7,510 nt of DNA, taken from Chloroflexota bacterium (lineage in GTDB: Bacteria > Chloroflexota > Anaerolineae > Anaerolineales > Anaerolineaceae). The translations under genes were made by a program, and so were the position numbers. The notes beneath the pieces are model-generated. The model worked only from the letters and a program-made list of their open reading frames with translations, made no database searches and was not told the origin of the DNA. Of the stretch, positions 6,513 to 7,510 are shown in pieces. How positions within the stretch are numbered: position 1 is the first letter of the stretch; every line of letters begins with the position of its first letter. The stretch spans positions 1 to 7,510 of the forward strand of contig DSBE01000230.1 of NCBI GenBank assembly GCA_011053085.1, written 5' to 3'.

Positions 6513-7510
6513 CTATTCTTCAATAACCCGCCAGCCGTACACCTCATCCTGTACGTTTTGAATTTCGGGCAGCAGTTCAAGGTTGCGTTGAATCAGATAC
6601 CCGTCAGAATTTACTTCAGGCGTCATATCGCAGTCACCATTCAGACAATACCGGTAGGTAACACTGCCGAAGAATTGCAATGGGCTGGTCAACACACTGA
6701 ACCAGGTATGTTCATCGACCTGCCACATCGGAATCGGTTCCATCCAGTCAATAAATTTGTACTGTATCCATACCTCTCCCTGGTTGAGCGGCTCCGGCAC
6801 TGTTGTAATAATCGAAATTGACCCAAACTCACTGATGTTCCAGCTCTCCACTGATTCTTCGATCACGGCATCATACCTAGGAACAAAAAGCTTGCGGGTC
6901 ACATAATGACTGCTTTGTTGCTGTTCGGCGCTCCAAAATGCATCCCCCAGGGTGTATTTGTAATGAACTTCGGAACCGGCAGGCAACATTACATCCAACC
7001 GATACCGCCCATCCTCGCCGCGTGCCATCATAGGTGCTGCCGCAGCAGCGGTTTTCACGCCGCCCCACTGCAATGCTTCACCGCCGCCAAATTGAGAGAA
7101 ATTCCCGATCATTCGCACAGGCAAACCCGCCAACTCATCGGATGGGGTATCAAGAATGAACACCACCCTCACAAATTCAGCTGGATCGAGCAGCAGGTTG
7201 GCTTTGGTTTCCAGCAAAGTGCCAACGGTAGCCAGTTGTTGAAATACATGGTAACTGCCATCTTTGGCGTACGCTACCAGGTTATGGATGCCGATCGGGA
7301 CGACTTCAAACTGATAGAAACCGTTTTCATCTGTCCTTGTTTCCATCCCGGCGATTGTTACAATAAGACCCTCAATGGGTTCACCCCCTGTTGAGTAAGC
7401 CAGGCCATTCACGCGGCCGTAATTTCCATCATAAAAATCGTATCCTTCCCAGCCAACCACAGTATCCTCAATGATAGTCTGCTGGTAGGCGTGTACACAA
7501 CGATATGTCA
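6513..7510 (-). CDS. Surface/secreted protein with CarboxypepD_reg-like and two CBM20/48-like domains (5' end beyond window)
   Basis: The frame is open to the right edge; the codons before the GTG at 7460 read TYRCVHAYQQTIIEDT, so the true start is outside the window and about 332 residues are visible. Counting from that GTG, residues about 16-92 resemble a carboxypeptidase regulatory-like (CnaB-type) beta domain (GRVNGLAYSTGGEPIEGLIV, then T-DENGFYQF-V-PIG). Residues about 96-195 resemble a starch-binding-type fold (VRVVFILDTPSDELAG, then MIGNFSQFGGG, YRLDVMLPAGSEVHYKYTLG). Residues about 214-295 look like a second copy (WFSVLTSPLQFFGSVTYRYCLNG). Aromatic residues are frequent, as expected for glycan binding. 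The product is probably exported and polysaccharide-related, perhaps the non-catalytic C-terminal part of a larger enzyme or binding protein. The catalytic part, if any, cannot be seen. It ends with TAG, convergent with the A24 gene. Confidence 0.78.
   Translation of the reverse strand, partial: TYRCVHAYQQTIIEDTVVGWEGYDFYDGNYGRVNGLAYSTGGEPIEGLIVTIAGMETRTDENGFYQFEVVPIGIHNLVAYAKDGSYHVFQQLATVGTLLETKANLLLDPAEFVRVVFILDTPSDELAGLPVRMIGNFSQFGGGEALQWGGVKTAAAAAPMMARGEDGRYRLDVMLPAGSEVHYKYTLGDAFWSAEQQQSSHYVTRKLFVPRYDAVIEESVESWNISEFGSISIITTVPEPLNQGEVWIQYKFIDWMEPIPMWQVDEHTWFSVLTSPLQFFGSVTYRYCLNGDCDMTPEVNSDGYLIQRNLELLPEIQNVQDEVYGWRVIEE

Noticed and set aside
7458..7460. GTG as the start codon of the right-hand gene
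   Set aside because: The same frame stays open with ordinary coding sequence to the window edge, and no ribosome-binding site precedes the GTG.

Overview
The window looks like a chromosomal segment of a free-living bacterium. Gene style and domain content fit Chloroflexota, perhaps an Anaerolineae-like lineage: a LasA-type M23 peptidase joined to a lysozyme-like region, a solitary A24 peptidase, and surface proteins with starch-binding-type folds. This taxonomic guess rests on protein recall only. No mobile element, CRISPR array, rRNA or phage gene was seen.

Layout, left to right. Positions 1-324 (minus) hold the start of an exported, Pro/Glu-rich protein that runs off the left edge. It overlaps the 3' end of a membrane-anchored LasA-like M23 peptidase (299-1606, minus), so the two probably form one cell-envelope operon. 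A noncoding stretch (1607-1779) carries a strong intrinsic terminator and a possible promoter for the peptidase. A tRNA-Pro(CGG) gene (1780-1854, minus) follows, with its own clear promoter. Next is a two-gene operon on the minus strand: a large DExH helicase with a DUF1998/MZB C-terminus (MrfA/YprA-like, 3121-5670), and overlapping its end a DEDD exonuclease with TPR-like repeats (MrfB/YprB-like, 1899-3137). A 92-bp divergent intergenic region (5671-5762) separates this operon from a prepilin-peptidase-like A24 membrane protease (5763-6506, plus). A convergent partial gene (6513-7510, minus) encodes a carboxypeptidase-regulatory-like domain and two carbohydrate-binding-like beta domains, and continues past the right edge.

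The most notable feature is in the helicase. A complete HNH nuclease module (about residues 660-730) lies between the helicase/accessory region and the C-terminal zinc-binding DUF1998 domain. The helicase-exonuclease pair matches the MrfAB mitomycin-lesion repair pair of Bacillus subtilis in gene order and domains. Here the operon would encode a translocase, an incision-type nuclease and an exonuclease in two polypeptides. This suggests a self-contained cut-unwind-degrade machine for damaged or foreign DNA. The function is inference; the domain arrangement is read from the sequence.
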